A DNA stretch of 64,000 nucleotides from JAQIBY01 sp051747965 (GCA_051747965.1 JBNJGS010000005.1:6819-70818), one strand, 5' to 3'. Numbered from the stretch's first letter, positions 44,353 through 53,362 are shown. Translations and numbers: made by a program. Notes: generated by a model not told the origin, from the sequence alone.

Positions 44353-46209
44353 TCAGTTAATCATCAACTTTTTGCGGCTTAGTATCCCGTCATTGTTTTC
44401 AAAAACCACAATATACATGCCCCGTGGCAATGCGCTGAGGTCAATTCTTTGTGTATACAAGCCCTGTTTCACCACCCTTCCTGCTGCTGATATTATTTGA
44501 AACCTGTCAAAATCCATATCACCACTGAGATTGACATAATTCCGGGCAGGATTGGGGTAAAGCCTTATTTCTTTGCCGGATACAGGTAGTTTTTCAGGTA
44601 TGGAAACAAATTCGTTTTCAGAGAATACAGGACGCATCATCAATGCCCCTTCAAAGCTTGATACCTGCCATTGTCCAAACATATTAATATGAATATTTTC
44701 ACTGGCATCACGGCTTTTATCGAAACCAACATTGAGCATATCATCCGTGGTTTTGACCCAGCCGATGTGAAAAGTATCTGCAATATAAACCGGCGTATCC
44801 AGGGCATAATACCGATACTGAAATAAACTATCTTTAAATTCCGGTTTCACACCAATCTGATACCTCAGTGTATCTCCGGGCAAGCCATTATCATCTTCCC
44901 AGACGGTAAGATAAAAATAGTTTTCATTGGCATTATTAAGTACATGGTTAAAATAAATATAAACGCCTCTAAGTGTATCGGCAGTGACCGTGGAAAACCG
45001 ATATGCCAGTGCAGCTGAGGCAGTTCCAACACCACCAATTCCATAACCGGCCTCAGGCACGCCATCATCATAAGCATAATAGTTCTCAAATTTTTGCTCA
45101 AAATAGGTTGTATCATTCCAGCGGAACATTTCTCTGTCCGAGACAGTATCCGTTTTCAGCACACCCTTCATCATAAATCTGGCGGAATCCGGCAAATCCG
45201 AATCAAATGTAAAATCATCGACAGGCCTGGTATATTCGATAATTTCCTGAGCAAAGATATTTTCATTGTCATTGATGATAGAAAAGTCACTCCCGTTTCC
45301 CCAGAGATCAGTAATATGCACTTGTCTGTCAACCTGCACATCTGTTTCTCCGTTGTTTCGGTAACGGAATGTAACAGAATCCCGCATAAAGTCATCAGGT
45401 GCAGTCAGAAAATGCTTCCACGGCATGGTGGCATAATCCTTAAGCAGAGGCGAGAAGTTATCCATAAAGGCCACATCTTCTATCAGTGTATCCACAGATG
45501 ATCTTGCTGTATCAAGATAAATATAATCAAGATTCCACACATCATTGTTGGAGTTAAAAGACGGTTCCGGGGAGTTGGCTACTGCGGATGCATAGTTTTT
45601 AAATCTGAAACGGAATCCCTTTTTCAAAAAGTGTGCTTCTGTAATGGGAATAATCACATCGTTAAAAACAGAATCAATTTGCCCTCCGGGTGAATTCCAG
45701 ACACCAATCCAGGTGGTATCAGGAGATGTCATTTCCAACACCAGGGAATCCTGTTCTTCCGGCATTTTGGAATGGCCTCCGGCCTGATAAACAAAACTCA
45801 GGAACACTGAATCCTCTGCTGCGTACTCAAGATTTATTGGCCTTGAAGTCAGATAATCTGACACTTCTCCGCCACTGGATAGCGGCCTGATTTCTCCCAA
45901 TGAATCCGCCTGGTCAAAGCTGGCCACACCGTATGACCATGGATTTTTCCCCCATTGGTTGTTGATATACACATCGTATCCCGTCCATCGGTTCTGGTCA
46001 GGATAAACAGAGATAAGTGCAAAGTCATCAAAGAATGGCAGCTCCAGGGTATCAGAGGTTTCAGCAGATGTTTTGGGTAATAAATCGGGTCTTTGCTTAA
46101 GTATCTTCCTGAGCTGCGGATTGCCATCAAGCCCGATGAGTTGCTCCTGGGCCTGGGAAAATCCAGCAGCCAAAGTGAGGATCAACAAGATATTAATTAA
46201 TTTCTTCAT
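44353..46209 (-). CDS. Secreted T9SS type A sorting domain protein, unknown function
   Basis: About 618 residues from MKKLINILLILTLAAGFSQAQ (signal peptide). The long middle part is beta-rich with repeated phrases such as LELPFFDDFALIS, EDSVFLSFVYQAGG and YYAYDDGVPEAGYGIGG; the last ~85 residues are a type A sorting domain (EIRLYPNPARNYVNLSG ... LPRGMYIVVF ... RKKLMIN). No enzyme motif is seen. The start overlaps the stop of the PASTA gene by 17 bases, and rluD follows 17 bases after it. The same three-gene order occurs in other members of the phylum, so the protein may be conserved rather than accessory. Confidence 0.87.
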   Translation of the reverse strand: MKKLINILLILTLAAGFSQAQEQLIGLDGNPQLRKILKQRPDLLPKTSAETSDTLELPFFDDFALISVYPDQNRWTGYDVYINNQWGKNPWSYGVASFDQADSLGEIRPLSSGGEVSDYLTSRPINLEYAAEDSVFLSFVYQAGGHSKMPEEQDSLVLEMTSPDTTWIGVWNSPGGQIDSVFNDVIIPITEAHFLKKGFRFRFKNYASAVANSPEPSFNSNNDVWNLDYIYLDTARSSVDTLIEDVAFMDNFSPLLKDYATMPWKHFLTAPDDFMRDSVTFRYRNNGETDVQVDRQVHITDLWGNGSDFSIINDNENIFAQEIIEYTRPVDDFTFDSDLPDSARFMMKGVLKTDTVSDREMFRWNDTTYFEQKFENYYAYDDGVPEAGYGIGGVGTASAALAYRFSTVTADTLRGVYIYFNHVLNNANENYFYLTVWEDDNGLPGDTLRYQIGVKPEFKDSLFQYRYYALDTPVYIADTFHIGWVKTTDDMLNVGFDKSRDASENIHINMFGQWQVSSFEGALMMRPVFSENEFVSIPEKLPVSGKEIRLYPNPARNYVNLSGDMDFDRFQIISAAGRVVKQGLYTQRIDLSALPRGMYIVVFENNDGILSRKKLMIN

Positions 46210-47077
46210 CATTTTCTTCTCTGTTCTCAAAATGAGATTTCAGGGAATCCAGTCGTACAGAATCCATCAGCACAGAATCAGGAACAAATTCCGGTATTTT
46301 TGTACTGTCGGTGGATAACCACAGATCGACTGAAGTTCCCATATTGACATTATTTATTGTATCAAACGCAGGATATTGCTTATATATTTTGGCTTCAACC
46401 GAATCTTTTTCGTTTTCTACAGTTTCATCGTACATCACGGCCCCAACATTCAGGTACTTATCATTCAGGATATTGGTAGCTGCGTCAAGTGCCACACCTT
46501 CCACATTGGGCACATAGGTTTTCTCGTCGCTGAGCCCCTGTCCGAGGACAAGATCAATTGTATCTCCTTTGAAAATCTCTTTTCCGGCTTTCACGATTTC
46601 ACCCCTGACTTTCATTCTCAGCACCACATTTTTACCAATATCGGGGATATACTCAAGTTTGCCGATAGCAAACCCATAAGCTTCCAGGGTTGATCTGGCC
46701 TGCCTCAGGGAAATATTCAAAATATCGGGCAGCACAACCATTTCCGGCATTTCGGCATTTTTCACAAGATATATCGTGCGCCCTTCCTTTACTTTTGTCC
46801 CGGGTCTGGGATATTGCTCGGCGATAGCACCCAGGGGAACATCATCAGCAAAAGTTGAATCGGTAATCTCAAATTCCATATTCTGCTGATTACAGATATC
46901 CTGTACTTCAGCTTTTTTCAGTCCAATCAGGTCGGGTACTGTATGTGATTCACCATGATCTGTATAAATCCGTAAAAACTGTAACGCTCCAAACACCAAA
47001 ACAATCACAATTACAATTGCCAGTAGCAGGTTTACAAGAAACAGGCGGCTGATTAAAAACCTAAAAAACTTTTTCAT
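46193..47077 (-). CDS. Membrane-anchored PASTA domain protein
   Basis: 294 residues. A membrane helix at ~13-35 (LVNLLLAIVIVIVLVFGALQ) leads to three PASTA domains outside: ~44-112 (SHTVPDLIGLKKAEVQDICN), ~113-182 (VLPDILNISLRQARSTLEAYG) and ~183-258 (TYVPNVEGVALDAATNILND). The C-terminal ~35 residues are acidic. PASTA domains bind peptidoglycan fragments; here there is no kinase or penicillin-binding domain attached, so this is a stand-alone anchor form known from Bacteroidota. First gene of a unit with the T9SS protein and rluD. Confidence 0.9.
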   Translation of the reverse strand: MKKFFRFLISRLFLVNLLLAIVIVIVLVFGALQFLRIYTDHGESHTVPDLIGLKKAEVQDICNQQNMEFEITDSTFADDVPLGAIAEQYPRPGTKVKEGRTIYLVKNAEMPEMVVLPDILNISLRQARSTLEAYGFAIGKLEYIPDIGKNVVLRMKVRGEIVKAGKEIFKGDTIDLVLGQGLSDEKTYVPNVEGVALDAATNILNDKYLNVGAVMYDETVENEKDSVEAKIYKQYPAFDTINNVNMGTSVDLWLSTDSTKIPEFVPDSVLMDSVRLDSLKSHFENREENDEEIN

Positions 47078-47100
47078 TCGGTCATGTTTTTGCTAATGTG

Positions 47101-47130
47101 TAAAATTATTAAAATCCCTGCATTATACAA
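47101..47130 (-). promoter_or_regulatory. Possible promoter of the PASTA-T9SS-rluD unit
   Basis: Minus strand TTG (47128-47130), 19 bases, then TAATTTTA (47101-47108), one mismatch from TAnnTTTG. The ATG at 47077 is 24 bases downstream. Confidence 0.4.
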
Positions 47131-47214
47131 GGTTTAGAATTGGATAATTTATTTCGGTCTGACTACAATATTGTCAGGAGCCAAAAGATGGCTTGTTTTC
47201 TTTCTCTCTGTGAT

Positions 47215-47245
47215 TTTGGATTGTCCTGAAAAATCATTATTTTTG
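47215..47245 (+). promoter_or_regulatory. Bacteroidota consensus promoter of elbB
   Basis: TTTG (47215-47218), 19 bases, TATTTTTG (47238-47245). Both boxes match TTTG-N19-TAnnTTTG exactly. The ATG at 47261 lies 15 bases on, leaving a leader of roughly 10 bases, and this decides the start. Confidence 0.8.
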
Positions 47246-47260
47246 ATAAAAAGCGAAATT

Positions 47261-47911
47261 ATGGATAAGAAAAAAGTTGCTGTTATTCTTGCCGGAAGTG
47301 GTGTATATGACGGATCAGAAATACATGAGACCAGCATGGCCATGTATGCACTGGCAAAAAATGAAATCTCCTATCAATGTTTTGCACCCGACATCCCACA
47401 GGCACATGTAATCAATCACCTCAATGGTGAGGAAATGAAAGAAAACCGAAATGTTCTCATTGAATCTGCAAGAATTGCACGAGGAGAAATCAGCGAACTG
47501 AGTGAACTCCGGGAAACAGATTATGATGCCATTTTGATTCCGGGCGGTTTTGGTGCTGCAAAAAATCTTTGTGATTATGCCTTCAAACAGGATCAGATGA
47601 GTGTTCATACTGGAGTGGAACGAGTCATTAATATTTTCCATTCTGCCGGAAAACCCATCGGTGCCATGTGTATTGCACCAGTCATCATTGCAAAAGTACT
47701 GGGAGCAAAAGTCACCATAGGGCAAGATCCGGAAACTGCAAAGTCGATTGAAAGCCTGGGCGGAAAGCATGAAAACAAAGAAGCCACCGACATCACAATT
47801 GATGAGCAAAACAAGGTAGTTACTACCCCGGGTTATATGCTGGCTTCAAATCCCTATGAAATCGGAGAAGGTGCCGAAGCCATGGTGGAAGCCCTGAAGG
47901 GCATGATGTAA
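47261..47911 (+). CDS. elbB: ElbB-type DJ-1/PfpI family glyoxalase
   Basis: 216 residues from MDKKKVAVILAGSGVYDGSEI; the frame is open 30 codons upstream but the promoter lies there. It belongs to the class I glutamine amidotransferase-like/DJ-1 superfamily: ILIPGGFGAAKNLCDYA, and the nucleophile-elbow Cys in PIGAMCIAPVIIAKVL (~136). The start VILAGSGVYDGSEIHE and the EATDITIDEQNKVVTTPGYM segment are specific to ElbB, once linked to isoprenoid synthesis and later shown to have glyoxalase activity. Monocistronic by position. Confidence 0.93.
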   Translation: MDKKKVAVILAGSGVYDGSEIHETSMAMYALAKNEISYQCFAPDIPQAHVINHLNGEEMKENRNVLIESARIARGEISELSELRETDYDAILIPGGFGAAKNLCDYAFKQDQMSVHTGVERVINIFHSAGKPIGAMCIAPVIIAKVLGAKVTIGQDPETAKSIESLGGKHENKEATDITIDEQNKVVTTPGYMLASNPYEIGEGAEAMVEALKGMM

Positions 47912-48071
47912 TCAAAACAGAAATTCCTGCCCATTTCCCGGTAAAAGGACATTTGAGTTACCGGAACAAGTGATTTTTGTCTGTGGTGGAGCAAAATCAT
48001 ATTAATCCTGAAAGTGGCATTTCCTTTCAGGAAATAATACCATCTTTGCCTGATTTTTAACAAGACAAACA

Positions 48072-49205
48072 ATGAGAAGAATTGGTATAATGATAATGAT
48101 ATTGCTTGCAGGGTATGGACTGTATGCACAGAATTTTGAAAACCTGAGTTTTGGCACAGACAGTACACTGGATATCATGACCTGGAATATTGAGTGGTTT
48201 CCGAAGAATATCAATACAACACCGGCACATGTCAGCAGTATCATAGAGTCTCTTGATCCGGACATTATTGCAGTACAGGAAATTGACAGCACAGAAATAT
48301 TTGAAGCCATGATCAATTCCATGCCGGATTATGAATACAGCATCTATTCATCATATTTCATGGGACTGGCTTATATCTATAAGACCGAAACAATTACTCC
48401 ACAGAGTATTTATGAAATTTATACCGAATATGATTACTGGAATATTTTTCCCCGCTCCCCTCTTGTCATGGAATTCACATACAAGGGCATGCCTTTCACC
48501 ATTTTGAACAACCATCTGAAGTGCTGCGGTGACGGATCAATAGACATGGGAAACACCAATGATGAGGAATACAGGCGTTATCAGGCCACTGAACTACTAA
48601 AAACCTGGCTTGATGATGAAAAACCTGACATGAATGTGATTATGCTTGGCGATTTCAACGACATGCTTACTGACGAACCGAGCAACAATGTATTTCAGGC
48701 TTTCATAGATGATGCTGATAATTACGAATTCACAGATATGGCAATCGAAGAAGGCAACAATGACAACTGGTCCTACCCAACCTGGCCTTCTCATCTTGAC
48801 CACATTCTCATTTCCGATGAATTGTTCGATATCCACAGCAGTAGCGGCTCGGGAACAAGCACCATCTTTGTTGATAACGCCTACAGCAGTTATTATCATT
48901 ATGATGAAAGCGTAACTGATCATCGGCCTGTAGGAATAAAACTCAAACCTGCTTATAACACAAAGCAGGATGTAACAGAAAGACCTGTCAGCCTTTATCC
49001 CAATCCTGCCACTGATAAAATATTCATTGAAGGAGCAAAAAATGCCTCTATATGTATCATCAATACTTCAGGACAATGTGTAACACAAATACACAGCCGG
49101 TCTGAAAAAACAGAGATTGATATCAGTGCACTTTCCCCGGGGGTTTACGGGCTGGTTGTTGATGACTCACAGAAAATATACAGGCAAAAAATAATCAAGT
49201 ATTAA
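48072..49205 (+). CDS. Secreted endonuclease/exonuclease/phosphatase-fold protein with T9SS sorting domain
   Basis: 377 residues with signal peptide MRRIGIMIMILLAGYGLYAQ. The EEP domain (~35-290) shows its motifs in order: IMTWNIEWFP (metal and fold start), DIIAVQEIDS (Glu metal ligand), VIMLGDFNDM, LDHILIS and the C-terminal TDHRPVGIKL (Asp-His pair). A type A T9SS sorting domain follows (SLYPNPATDKIFIEG ... LSPGVYGLVV ... YRQKIIKY). It is therefore a secreted DNase or phosphodiesterase; which substrate cannot be said from sequence. An extracellular nuclease for nutrient gain is plausible. Confidence 0.92.
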   Translation: MRRIGIMIMILLAGYGLYAQNFENLSFGTDSTLDIMTWNIEWFPKNINTTPAHVSSIIESLDPDIIAVQEIDSTEIFEAMINSMPDYEYSIYSSYFMGLAYIYKTETITPQSIYEIYTEYDYWNIFPRSPLVMEFTYKGMPFTILNNHLKCCGDGSIDMGNTNDEEYRRYQATELLKTWLDDEKPDMNVIMLGDFNDMLTDEPSNNVFQAFIDDADNYEFTDMAIEEGNNDNWSYPTWPSHLDHILISDELFDIHSSSGSGTSTIFVDNAYSSYYHYDESVTDHRPVGIKLKPAYNTKQDVTERPVSLYPNPATDKIFIEGAKNASICIINTSGQCVTQIHSRSEKTEIDISALSPGVYGLVVDDSQKIYRQKIIKY

Positions 49206-49266
49206 TCCTGATCTTAGCGTGCCATGATTATCTGAGAGCAGGCATCCAATCATTCTGCCGGGCTGA

Positions 49267-50073
49267 TTAATATTGTGAGTCAGTAAACCTGTGTATCATG
49301 CGTATCAGATCAAAGTCGGCATACATAAATTCACTGCCGTCATCCTGAATCCAGCTTCCCTGAATTTTTTGCGGCACCATCATTCCGTTTTGTTCCTGAT
49401 AATTGGATAGTCTTCCCACCCATGGATGCAGGCTGCCCTGTCCCTTATACCGCATACACTCCATACTAACAATCCGGCCATTTGATGCAAATTCCACCAC
49501 ATAGCTCAGGTTTTCTTTCCAGCCTGTGTATACCAGACGTGCATGGTTTTCATCAATGGCTTCCCAGTGGATATTTTCATTCGGGAGTAAATTTGTAGGC
49601 ATCCACACAGATTCACCCAGCCATCGCAACAACTCGCCCTGGTTTACTTTATAACCCTCTTCGTTAACAATACGAAAGCTGCCAAGGAGGAAAACTGCCA
49701 TATTCCCATGCCCGCTGATGTAACTGTCATGAGCTGTAAACATCCTGGTTTTGCCCACCCAGACAAAGCCAGGTTTGCCGGCGGTGAGGGTCTGTTCTCC
49801 ACGGATGTCCATCCATTTTTTTTCAGGCCCGTTACGAAATCTGCCCTTGTGTTCAATGCTTACACGAGTCACAAATGGCTGAGAATCGGTAAGAGCATAG
49901 CGAAAATAACGCTGAACCGGCTGGGGCAGATCTTTTAAGATACCATACCTGTAGGTTTTTATTGCCTGTGAATCATCTGTTTCCAACAGACGATTTATTT
50001 TTTTTTCTGCTGAGCAGGATAACAAATTCATCATCACTAAAATTAACAAAATTGCTTTACAAGGCTTACACAT
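49267..50073 (-). CDS. Lipoprotein resembling DUF6544/DUF6920
   Basis: 268 residues, leader MCKPCKAILLILVMMNLLSC with lipobox Cys at ~20. The rest reads like the DUF6544/DUF6920 group: LPQPVQRYFRYAL (~49-61), then VSIEHKGRFRNGPEKKWMDIRGEQ, a Trp/Gly-rich middle (RWLGESVWMPTNLLP) and a C-terminal strand set (MVPQKIQGSWIQDDGSEFMYADF). Function is unknown. The name is recalled from pattern and could be off; the lipoprotein nature is clear. It follows the flavodoxin gene on the same strand after 17 bases, so the two may be co-transcribed. Confidence 0.7.
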   Translation of the reverse strand: MCKPCKAILLILVMMNLLSCSAEKKINRLLETDDSQAIKTYRYGILKDLPQPVQRYFRYALTDSQPFVTRVSIEHKGRFRNGPEKKWMDIRGEQTLTAGKPGFVWVGKTRMFTAHDSYISGHGNMAVFLLGSFRIVNEEGYKVNQGELLRWLGESVWMPTNLLPNENIHWEAIDENHARLVYTGWKENLSYVVEFASNGRIVSMECMRYKGQGSLHPWVGRLSNYQEQNGMMVPQKIQGSWIQDDGSEFMYADFDLIRMIHRFTDSQY

Positions 50074-50090
50074 ATCTTGTTTTTCCTGAA

Positions 50091-50570
50091 TTATTTATTT
50101 TGCATTTTTTCAATCATTTCCCGGATGGCTTCATCACGCCAGGATGCTACAGATTTTGTAACACCACTGACCTTTTTAACAACCATCCGCTCAAGAAAAT
50201 TCATCTCCTGAAAATTGAATTCCCCACCCATCACATATGCAGCCAGGGCATGCCTGCGCAGCATTTCAGGCCAGGCATCTTTCAGTTCCTGCTCATATCG
50301 TTGCTCATCCATCGCACAGATGTACAATCCAAGACGTTTATTCATCAGCTCATGCATGTTGCTTTCGCAAAACTTTTTCATGCGTTTCTGTATGGTGCCC
50401 GCATATATTGATGCTCCGAGGATGACCTGCTCAAATGCGGACAAATCAATATCCGTTTCGGATTTCAAATCAATGATGCGGCACATTTTACGTCCAATTC
50501 CTTGCGCCAGTTCGTTGGCCACCTTTTCGGCGCTGCCGTGTTTGCTTGTGAATATAATTGCTGTTTTCAT
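50091..50570 (-). CDS. Flavodoxin-domain protein (HemG-like)
   Basis: 159 residues. The FMN-phosphate loop IFTSKHGSAEKVANELA (~6-22) and ILGASIYAGTIQKRMKKFC (~51-69) are typical of the short flavodoxin-like group that includes menaquinone-dependent protoporphyrinogen dehydrogenase HemG. A segment with LYICAMDEQRYEQELKDAWPEML (~82-104) follows the group pattern. No haem synthesis gene is nearby, so a general quinone- or FMN-linked oxidoreductase is as likely. The lipoprotein gene at 49267 lies directly downstream. Confidence 0.85.
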   Translation of the reverse strand: MKTAIIFTSKHGSAEKVANELAQGIGRKMCRIIDLKSETDIDLSAFEQVILGASIYAGTIQKRMKKFCESNMHELMNKRLGLYICAMDEQRYEQELKDAWPEMLRRHALAAYVMGGEFNFQEMNFLERMVVKKVSGVTKSVASWRDEAIREMIEKMQNK

Positions 50571-50589
50571 ATTGATAATTTTTGCGAAA

Positions 50590-50794
50590 ATTTATAGTTT
50601 AACTTCAAAGAAAATCAGGGGGAAATGATAAAAGAATTCATTACCAAACCCCTGTGCCTGCATATCATAAAAATTTTGAGGCTTGTTTCTAATGAATGGC
50701 TGTACACCGGTTGATTCCTTGTTTTACGATTTTGTGCCGGCAGTATCAAAGGAGTTCCAGCCAGCAACAGCAGGACAATCATCCACTTTCTCAT
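50590..50794 (-). pseudogene. Short exported ORF, probably frameshifted or truncated
   Basis: From the ATG at 50794 the chain starts with a signal peptide (MRKWMIVLLLLAGTPLILPA) and runs for 59 codons to a stop at 50615. After about residue 40 the sequence loses protein character, while the neighbouring frame reads NFYDMQAQGFGNEFFYHFP and ends at about 50590. One base change near 50670 would join them. The joined text resembles the beginning of exported glutathione-peroxidase-like proteins (NFYD...G-NEF), but no catalytic part follows, so the remainder would be deleted. Low certainty. Confidence 0.4.
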
Positions 50795-50814
50795 AGTCAT
50801 AATGGTTTTAAACA

Positions 50815-51498
50815 TCAGAATTCGTATCTGAAGCCTATCCGATAAAATGAGCTACCCGGGTCGGTCATTGGTTCATCATTATAGACATCATGGTAGATTT
50901 GTGAGCCACGGTAGATATCGGCATAAAAGCCAAGCCTGCCACCGTTTTGTAAATCAAAAGGCATGGAAGATATTCCCATCAGGAAACCACACGAAAATGC
51001 ATAAAATTCTGCATCCGGCAGCCTGCCGTTCTCTGATCCAATCAGCGGAAGATTGGCCTGAGTAAGGCCACCAATTTTGTATTGAAAGATACCACCATCA
51101 CGCAGGGAATTGAGTATCGTGATATTGAATGTCAGAGGCAACATGAATTGGGATGAATATATATCCCTTTCTCCATCATAACCCCTGTCAGTATCATGAT
51201 AGGTAAATCTCTGTCGGCTCAGCATGTATTCCACGCCCGTTTCCAGACCATGCCGCCCTAGGGGAAAATACAAATGAGCGCCGGCATTGATTCCGGGCTT
51301 TGTGGCACCAGTATATGCATCAACAAAAAGCTCAGGTTCATCTGTTGTACCACGGCTTTCAACTATCCCGCCATGATTGTACCCCAGCTGGACAGAATAC
51401 TCAGTTTGCCGCCCATTTTCGGACATATCTTTTGCCGGTGCACAGGCAAGCACCAAAAGGCATAAAATGATAATAAATGTTTGTGTTCGTTTTTTCAT
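50815..51498 (-). CDS. Outer-membrane beta-barrel-like protein
   Basis: 227 residues from MKKRTQTFIIILCLLVLACA; the frame continues 37 codons upstream across the palindrome at 51509-51526 and is taken as leader. The signal ends with a possible lipobox (VLAC). The mature protein has alternating hydrophobic strands with Gly and aromatic residues (YSVQLGYNHGG, GLETGVEYMLSRQRFTY, GGRLGFYADIYRGSQIY) and ends in FRYEF, the terminal Phe expected of an outer-membrane barrel. No named family. The short frameshifted ORF lies just downstream on the same strand. Confidence 0.75.
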   Translation of the reverse strand: MKKRTQTFIIILCLLVLACAPAKDMSENGRQTEYSVQLGYNHGGIVESRGTTDEPELFVDAYTGATKPGINAGAHLYFPLGRHGLETGVEYMLSRQRFTYHDTDRGYDGERDIYSSQFMLPLTFNITILNSLRDGGIFQYKIGGLTQANLPLIGSENGRLPDAEFYAFSCGFLMGISSMPFDLQNGGRLGFYADIYRGSQIYHDVYNDEPMTDPGSSFYRIGFRYEF

Positions 51499-51508
51499 CT
51501 TGCTTAAT

Positions 51509-51526
51509 TTTGATTTCGAAATCAAA
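51509..51526. promoter_or_regulatory. 18-bp perfect palindrome upstream of the barrel protein
   Basis: TTTGATTTCGAAATCAAA reads the same on both strands, without a spacer, and ends 11 bases before the ATG at 51498. Length and position fit a dimeric repressor operator or a short leader hairpin. Confidence 0.5.
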
Positions 51527-51620
51527 GTAAGAAACAAGAATAAAAACAGGAGTCTCAAGTCTCCAAAAAGAGGTCTCACTTTCCTGTAATGGCCTGAATA
51601 TATTGACATAACAAGAGGCC

Positions 51621-51661
51621 AAAAAACAGAAAAGCCTTCCTGGCAACAGGAAAGCTTTTCT
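51621..51661 (-). terminator. Terminator after the SPFH gene
   Basis: On the minus strand AGAAAAGCTTTCCTG, loop TTGC, CAGGAAGGCTTTTCT then GTTTTTT. Nearly perfect stem, 23 bases after the stop at 51684. Confidence 0.85.
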
Positions 51662-51683
51662 AAAATATCATAATATAATCAAC

Positions 51684-52496
51684 TTACTGATTAAGTATCA
51701 AAGGCAATCCATCACTACCGGAACCAATGATAACAGTTTTTGCATTTTCGCTTGTCGATAGCTCCAGGGTGGTCTCAATACCACGCATACGCAGTAGTTC
51801 GGGCGTGAGACTCTTATTGATGATTTTGTTGGCAGTAGCCTCACCTTCAGCTTCAATGCGTTTCCTTTCTGCTTCTTTCTGTTCTTTTTGCAGCTTAAAC
51901 TCATATGCCAGGGATTCCTGTTCCTGTTTGAGTTTCATTTCAATGGCCTGCTTAATTTCAGGCGGCAGGTTAATTGATCTGATCAATACTGCTTTGGTTG
52001 TGATGAAATTGGCATTCAGGATGCTTGTTGATTCTTCGATAATGGCATTTTCAACCTCGGCGCGCTTGGTGGAATATATTTCCTCTGCTTTAAAACGTCC
52101 CATTACCTGCCGCACAGTTGATCTCACTTCAGGAATAACCAACTGACTTTCAAACATTTCCCCAAAGTTCTTGTGCAGATAAGGAAGCTCGCGATATGTT
52201 GGAAAATACCTGACAGTGATATCAACATTTACGGAAAGACCGTTTTTATCAAGGACATCCATGGTTTCCTCTGTGGTTCTTTCTTTCACGTTATACACGA
52301 TAAATTTGTTCCAGGGGGCTAAGACATGAAATCCTTCTCCATAAACATTTTCGGTATCCAGACCACCGCCAAATGGACGGAAAAGTACACCCCGCTCACC
52401 GGCATCAACGATTTTAAACATGGAATTACCGAATATCAGCAGCAACACCACGGCTATTCCGGCAATAATCAATAAATTTTTCGAATTCTTTTTCAT
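51684..52496 (-). CDS. Prohibitin-like SPFH/band 7 membrane protein
   Basis: 270 residues. One N-terminal membrane helix (LLIIAGIAVVLLLIFGNSMF, ~8-27), then an SPFH domain (~28-200: VDAGERGVLFRPFGGGLD, GFHVLAPWNKFIVYNVKERTTE, VRSTVRQVMGRFKAEEIYS) and a Lys/Glu-rich coiled coil (~195-235). The order and GERGV...RPFGG segment match the prohibitin branch rather than HflK/C or stomatin. These proteins form large rings on the membrane and influence membrane proteases; here no protease gene is adjacent. Thirteen bases after the universal stress gene on the same strand, so probably its second operon gene. Confidence 0.92.
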   Translation of the reverse strand: MKKNSKNLLIIAGIAVVLLLIFGNSMFKIVDAGERGVLFRPFGGGLDTENVYGEGFHVLAPWNKFIVYNVKERTTEETMDVLDKNGLSVNVDITVRYFPTYRELPYLHKNFGEMFESQLVIPEVRSTVRQVMGRFKAEEIYSTKRAEVENAIIEESTSILNANFITTKAVLIRSINLPPEIKQAIEMKLKQEQESLAYEFKLQKEQKEAERKRIEAEGEATANKIINKSLTPELLRMRGIETTLELSTSENAKTVIIGSGSDGLPLILNQ

Positions 52497-52509
52497 AATT
52501 TATGTTTTT

Positions 52510-53349
52510 CTATAAGTTTTCAGATGTATTTGGTTTCACACACATAACCGGGATATTTGAACCCATGATAACTTTTCTTGCCAGCGAACCGATGATTTTT
52601 TCTTTCAGGGAATTTTCCTGCTGAATCATAATGACAATGAGATCACCGTCCACATCATCTGCATAATCAAGAAGGGTATTGGCAACATTATCAACTCTGT
52701 TATTCATATCAAGCAATTTGGTTGTGCAGTGTATATTATGATTAACAAAGAAATCCCTGACCTGTTCTAACAAAAGACGAATTTTTGTCAGTTTAAAATC
52801 TTTACTAGGGCTTGTCGCTGACACTACATTTACCTGCGACTGAAAATATCTGGCCAGATTTAGTGTCAGGTGAACTTTTTGGGTAGTACTTTTGCTCAAA
52901 TCCAGTGGCAAAATGATACGCCTGCATCCTCTCCGGTGAAACTTGCCTTTGATACTGACCACCGGACATGGAGCTTCTTTGATAATCCGCATGGTAACAG
53001 GCCCGATGGTATGCATTCTTGTTCCGATAAAAATGAAACGGGCTTTACTGCTGCGGGCAACTTCAAGGATGGATGGAACTATCCTGCCTTTTTCTATTGA
53101 AAAGCTACACTCTACATTGGATTCTTCCTCTACATTCCTGCTCAACTTATTGAGCTTATCAGTTATTCCATCAAGATCATCAATAAAACCTTTGCTTTCA
53201 GACTGATCTGTCAGCTTGCCGGTAATGACATGTAAGAGAATGATACGTGCATTAACAAGTCTGGCAATATTGTATGACTGTTCCAGGGCAATCATGGATT
53301 GTTCTGAAAAATCGACAGGCACAAGTATAGACTCGGTGGATGGATACAT
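52510..53349 (-). CDS. Universal stress protein with two USP domains
   Basis: 279 residues. The N-terminal domain (~1-140) starts ILVPVDFSEQSMIALEQSYN and includes FIFIGTRMHTIGPVTMRIIK; the C-terminal domain (~145-275) starts RRIILPLDLSKSTTQKVHLT and ends with IGSLARKVIMGSNIPVMCVKP. The G-2x-G-9x-G-S/T ATP motif is only partly kept in either half, so nucleotide binding is uncertain. Tandem USP proteins accumulate in stress or stationary phase in other bacteria. Divergent from the phosphorylase gene and followed by the SPFH gene, which suggests a stress-linked pair. Start chosen at MYPSTESILVPVD with an in-place promoter. Confidence 0.92.
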   Translation of the reverse strand: MYPSTESILVPVDFSEQSMIALEQSYNIARLVNARIILLHVITGKLTDQSESKGFIDDLDGITDKLNKLSRNVEEESNVECSFSIEKGRIVPSILEVARSSKARFIFIGTRMHTIGPVTMRIIKEAPCPVVSIKGKFHRRGCRRIILPLDLSKSTTQKVHLTLNLARYFQSQVNVVSATSPSKDFKLTKIRLLLEQVRDFFVNHNIHCTTKLLDMNNRVDNVANTLLDYADDVDGDLIVIMIQQENSLKEKIIGSLARKVIMGSNIPVMCVKPNTSENL

Positions 53350-53362
53350 GATAAATTTTTCT

